A program made the position numbers and the translations under genes. 25,898 nucleotides of DNA. Origin: JAHELQ01 sp965603365 (GTDB lineage Bacteria; Acidobacteriota; Aminicenantia; UBA2199). Under the pieces are notes generated by a model. The model made no database searches. It saw nothing but the letters and a program-made list of their open reading frames with translations, and was not told where the DNA came from. Shown here in pieces: positions 23,891-25,898 of this stretch (position 1 is its first letter; the number at the start of each line of letters is the position of its first letter). The stretch is taken from the NCBI GenBank assembly GCA_965603365.1, contig CBFDCR010000071.1, positions 1-25,898 of the forward strand, read 5' to 3'.

Positions 23891-24819
23891 ATCGTGATTA
23901 AATTCCGATCTTTGATATATTCCCGGAGGGGCGCCGGAAACGTTCCCAGAATTTCTTCCGTCATCTCCCACCTGTCCGGGGTCGATAGTTTGTCTTTTAT
24001 TTCACTCTCCTGGAGCCTGGCCTGAAGGTCAAACAGGAAACTGCCCCGGGTCTCGACAATATCTCTCATCAACGAGGGATAGTTGCACACGATGATACTC
24101 CACAGCAGCACCAGTTTGTAATCGATATCTATACAACTGTTTTTCAACAGCCCGTGCTGGAGATTCGTGTCGTTGATAAACCGTTTCAAGCGGCGGGGAT
24201 TATTTTTCATGGCCGGCAGCAGCAGGGGGAGATGGGCGTCGAATTCCCGGGGGATATCGTCACGCCGTTCGGCGATAAACGCCTTGAATTCATCTTCCGG
24301 GATATAGGGCAGGTTGAAGGTCACCTGCACCATTTTTTCCATAAAATACCCTGCATCTGCCCCGTAATCTTTTTCCAGGGCCCTCTTGACGATATCCCGG
24401 GAAGCGGCGATCACGAAGATACAGCCCCGCCTGTCCATGAAGAGCTTGATGGTCTCCAGCACCCGTTTAATCCTCTCCTTTGGGCAGCGGTCCAGGTCAT
24501 CGATGAAGATGACCAGGGCCGCCAGGATCTCCTCTTCCTTATCGTACTTCCAGGGCTGAAACCACACCGCCTTACACCTGCGGTAGTATTTAAGGGGGAA
24601 TTTTTGTTTATCTTTCAGACAGGCTTGAATATTTTTCATGAGGGTGGTCTTGCCCGAACCCCACTGACCGTAGATCCCGATCACCAGCGGCGTCTCATTC
24701 TCCTTGTTGGCGATGAGCCGGGATATAGTCTTTATATACGATTCAAAGCCAAAGCCCACCCGCTCCACTCTCTCCTCGGCATTATCACTGATAATCTTAA
24801 CCGGTTTCCCTTCTGCCAT
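23836..24819 (-). CDS. KAP-family P-loop NTPase, probably with an internal deletion
   Basis: The 327-residue protein has a KAP N-terminus with Walker A IYGQWGSGKTTLMK (49-62), then WFQPWKYDKEEEILAAL (86-102) and a Walker B VIFIDDLDRCP (103-113). Further motifs are RRGCIFVIAASRDI and a C-terminal NPRRLKRFIND (207-217). In known KAP NTPases about 150-200 residues, often with membrane segments, separate the WKY and Walker B motifs; here only about ten do, which suggests a deletion at about 24510-24530 that kept the frame. The stop is followed out of frame by a SUMF1 remnant. GGAG lies before the ATG. It may be a shortened active protein or a decaying gene. Confidence 0.75.
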   Translation of the reverse strand: MAEGKPVKIISDNAEERVERVGFGFESYIKTISRLIANKENETPLVIGIYGQWGSGKTTLMKNIQACLKDKQKFPLKYYRRCKAVWFQPWKYDKEEEILAALVIFIDDLDRCPKERIKRVLETIKLFMDRRGCIFVIAASRDIVKRALEKDYGADAGYFMEKMVQVTFNLPYIPEDEFKAFIAERRDDIPREFDAHLPLLLPAMKNNPRRLKRFINDTNLQHGLLKNSCIDIDYKLVLLWSIIVCNYPSLMRDIVETRGSFLFDLQARLQESEIKDKLSTPDRWEMTEEILGTFPAPLREYIKDRNLITIISETGVTGKINIGVKRE

Positions 24820-24898
24820 ATTTCACTCCAATCTTAAGAATACCACATCCCCCCAAATCTCATTGCAATTCATGGCCAAAAACTGAATAAAAGTCGTA

Positions 24899-25168
24899 CT
24901 ACTCGTAATGGCCTTTGAAAGAGGTCCCATCAATCTCTTTTAGATCTTCATAGATGGTGTAGATCATTCTATCTTTTAAATTTACCCTTCGGCTGTACAC
25001 CTCTTTATCAAAATATTTCAACCTCTCCGGTTTACCTATTCCCTCCCGAGGATTTTTCATTAAATCTCTAACCAGGTCAAAACATTTTAAATAACCTTTA
25101 CGATCATTTTTTCGGAACCAATCCAGATCTTTATCGGCGTTCTTCAAGATATTAATCCTGTAAGTCAT
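24899..25168 (-). CDS. Txe/YoeB-family toxin
   Basis: The 89-residue toxin is a small RelE-fold ribosome-dependent mRNA endonuclease. Family features: MTYRINILKNADKDLDWF, DLVRDLMKNPREGIGKPERL, then VYSRRVNLKDRMIYTIYE, and the C-terminal FKGHYE, where YoeB proteins carry C-terminal HY. The ATG at 25168 overlaps the antitoxin 3' end by 17 bp, giving coupled translation. The longer open frame to 25243 lies in the antitoxin and has no start support. Active-site residues of YoeB (Glu, Arg, His near the C-terminus) look present. Confidence 0.85.
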   Translation of the reverse strand: MTYRINILKNADKDLDWFRKNDRKGYLKCFDLVRDLMKNPREGIGKPERLKYFDKEVYSRRVNLKDRMIYTIYEDLKEIDGTSFKGHYE

Positions 25169-25424
25169 AGAACGCCTCTTCGAGGGATTTGGCTTCGATT
25201 TCCCTGTTTTCGTCACGCAGCTTGTGAGACTCCAGCAAGGCATTCAATGACTTTTTATCTTGCAACAGGCGAAGGGTTTCCTGGATACTTTCCCACTCAT
25301 CCTGATCGACCATCACGACAGACCCCTGATCGGAAACGATTAATAGTTCCTCTACATCCTTTATTGTACGATCGATCAAACCCGGCAAATCCTTCAGGGC
25401 ATTATTTATACTTACCACCTGCAT
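25152..25424 (-). CDS. Phd/YefM-family antitoxin
   Basis: The 90-residue antitoxin begins MQVVSINNALKDLPGLID and contains VSDQGSVVMVDQDEWESIQETL, here seen as SDQGSVVMVDQDEW and SIQETLRLL. This is the YefM/Phd N-terminal DNA-binding fold, with a helical C-terminus that binds the toxin (NREIEAKSLEEAFYDLQD). AGGAG precedes the ATG at 25424. The pair is autoregulated in this family, and an imperfect inverted repeat upstream (25461-25488) could be the operator. Confidence 0.85.
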   Translation of the reverse strand: MQVVSINNALKDLPGLIDRTIKDVEELLIVSDQGSVVMVDQDEWESIQETLRLLQDKKSLNALLESHKLRDENREIEAKSLEEAFYDLQD

Positions 25425-25460
25425 GGTTTACTCCTTCTTATTTTACCCGGACAACCTTGA

Positions 25461-25488
25461 ATTATAACATATCTCAGGCATGTATAAT
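25461..25488. promoter_or_regulatory. Imperfect inverted repeat, candidate YefM operator
   Basis: ATTATAACAT (25461-25470) and ATGTATAAT (25480-25488) are near inverted copies with one base missing. They lie between the antitoxin start and its -35. A TATAAT (minus strand) lies in the left arm. Confidence 0.45.
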
Positions 25489-25514
25489 ATAGTACCAACG
25501 GCAAAATATGTCAA
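25486..25514 (-). promoter_or_regulatory. Promoter of the YefM/YoeB-type pair
   Basis: Minus strand: consensus -35 TTGACA (25509-25514), 17-bp spacer, -10 TATATT (25486-25491). Transcript start near 25479 and a leader of about 55 bases. Confidence 0.65.
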
Positions 25515-25581
25515 CTCTGCCACGAAATTCTCTTTCCCCCATCATTCCAGCCCGTTTACCTGAAGGGTGCCCCTTTCTTCG

Positions 25582-25615
25582 CCTGTCCCCTTTCGCCTCC
25601 TGTCCCCTTTCGCCT
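25582..25615. repeat. Two exact tandem copies of a 17-bp unit
   Basis: CCTGTCCCCTTTCGCCT is repeated exactly at 25582-25598 and 25599-25615. It directly precedes the 21/22-bp array, with only a few bases between. Confidence 0.9.
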
Positions 25616-25621
25616 CCCTAA

Positions 25622-25898
25622 ATCGGAGCCAAAAGGGTCAACATCGGAGCCCGGAGCTCTGATATCGGAGCCCGAAGCTGTGAAATCGGAGCCCGAAGCT
25701 GTGAAATCGGAGCTCGAGGCTGTGATATCGGTGCCCTCTAGGGGTGATACCGGAGCCAAAAGGGGTGATGTCGGTGCCCACTAGGGGTGATGTCGGAACC
25801 AAAAGGGTCGATATCGGTGCCCTCTAGGGGTGATATCGGTGCAAAAAGGGGTGATATCGGTGCCCTCTAGGGGTGATATCGGAGCCAAAAGGGGTGAT
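25622..25898. repeat. Tandem array of 13 units of 21 or 22 bp, running off the window
   Basis: Each unit begins (A/G)(T/C)CGG(A/T) and ends with TGAT or TGAA in most copies. The first five units are 21 bp. From 25727 on, 22-bp units carrying CCCTCTAGGGG (or CCCACTAGGGG) alternate with 21-bp units carrying CAAAAGGGG or similar, giving a 43-bp higher-order period. The array reaches base 25898, the window edge, so its full length is unknown. The first part could be read on the minus strand as heptads (TASGSDF), but the 22-bp units break any frame. No spacers, so it is not CRISPR. Confidence 0.9.

Noticed and set aside
25556..25759. Minus-strand protein with heptads TASGSDF/RAPGSDV
   Set aside because: It exists only because five repeat units are 21 bp; the 22-bp units break the frame, and there is no supported start or homology.
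25622..25898. CRISPR array
   Set aside because: Units are adjacent with no unique spacers and no cas genes were seen.

Overview
The window looks like chromosome of a Gram-negative, probably uncultured and peptide- or organic-acid-using bacterium. The diderm call rests on an outer-membrane beta-barrel protein, a DUF3943 outer-membrane-type protein, a periplasmic Prc-type protease and a lipoprotein. Promoters are of the sigma-70 type and several starts have strong Shine-Dalgarno sequences. The gene mix (SUMF1-domain proteins, a KAP NTPase, DUF3943, a PorV/FadL-like barrel, many transporters) fits phyla such as Aminicenantes, KSB1/Calditrichota or other FCB-like groups, but nothing here fixes the taxon. 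No rRNA, tRNA, CRISPR array or intact transposase was seen.

Layout. Positions 35-991: a minus-strand SUMF1/FGE-like protein, with a perfect 31-bp palindrome in its upstream region. 1286-3316: divergent hotdog thioesterase and DASS dicarboxylate symporter. 3375-5944: a translationally coupled pair, outer-membrane barrel and secreted M14 zinc carboxypeptidase. 5930-12276: an accessory block that looks like a defence island. It holds a two-gene module (SMC/OLD-like ATPase plus a small TOPRIM-like protein), a zinc-ribbon protein with ten glycine-containing five-residue repeats, and a restriction-modification-like operon (Eco57I-type adenine methyltransferase followed by a separate PD-(D/E)XK nuclease candidate). 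12527-14249: a FecCD-type ABC importer without a binding protein. 14262-16370: Prc/Tsp protease. 16612-17913: NSS-family symporter. 17875-18998: endonuclease III and OsmC. 19154-19824: a TumE-type toxin-antitoxin pair. 20041-21799: GAF-HD-GYP protein and a lipoprotein with a clear terminator. 21867-23486: DUF3943 protein. 23576-24819: a KAP NTPase with an apparently missing middle, followed out of frame by a decayed SUMF1 domain. 24899-25424: YefM/YoeB-type toxin-antitoxin pair. 25582-25898: tandem repeats running off the right edge.

How the genes work together. The left half combines housekeeping uptake (dicarboxylates, amino acids) with extracellular peptide trimming by the carboxypeptidase. 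The two accessory zones (5.9-12.3 kb and 19.1-25.9 kb) hold conflict-type genes: methylase/nuclease, ATPase/TOPRIM, two toxin-antitoxin pairs and a decaying KAP-SUMF1 fusion. The strongest candidates for something little described are the ATPase/TOPRIM-like pair, the methylase with its split nuclease, and the zinc-ribbon repeat protein lying between them.
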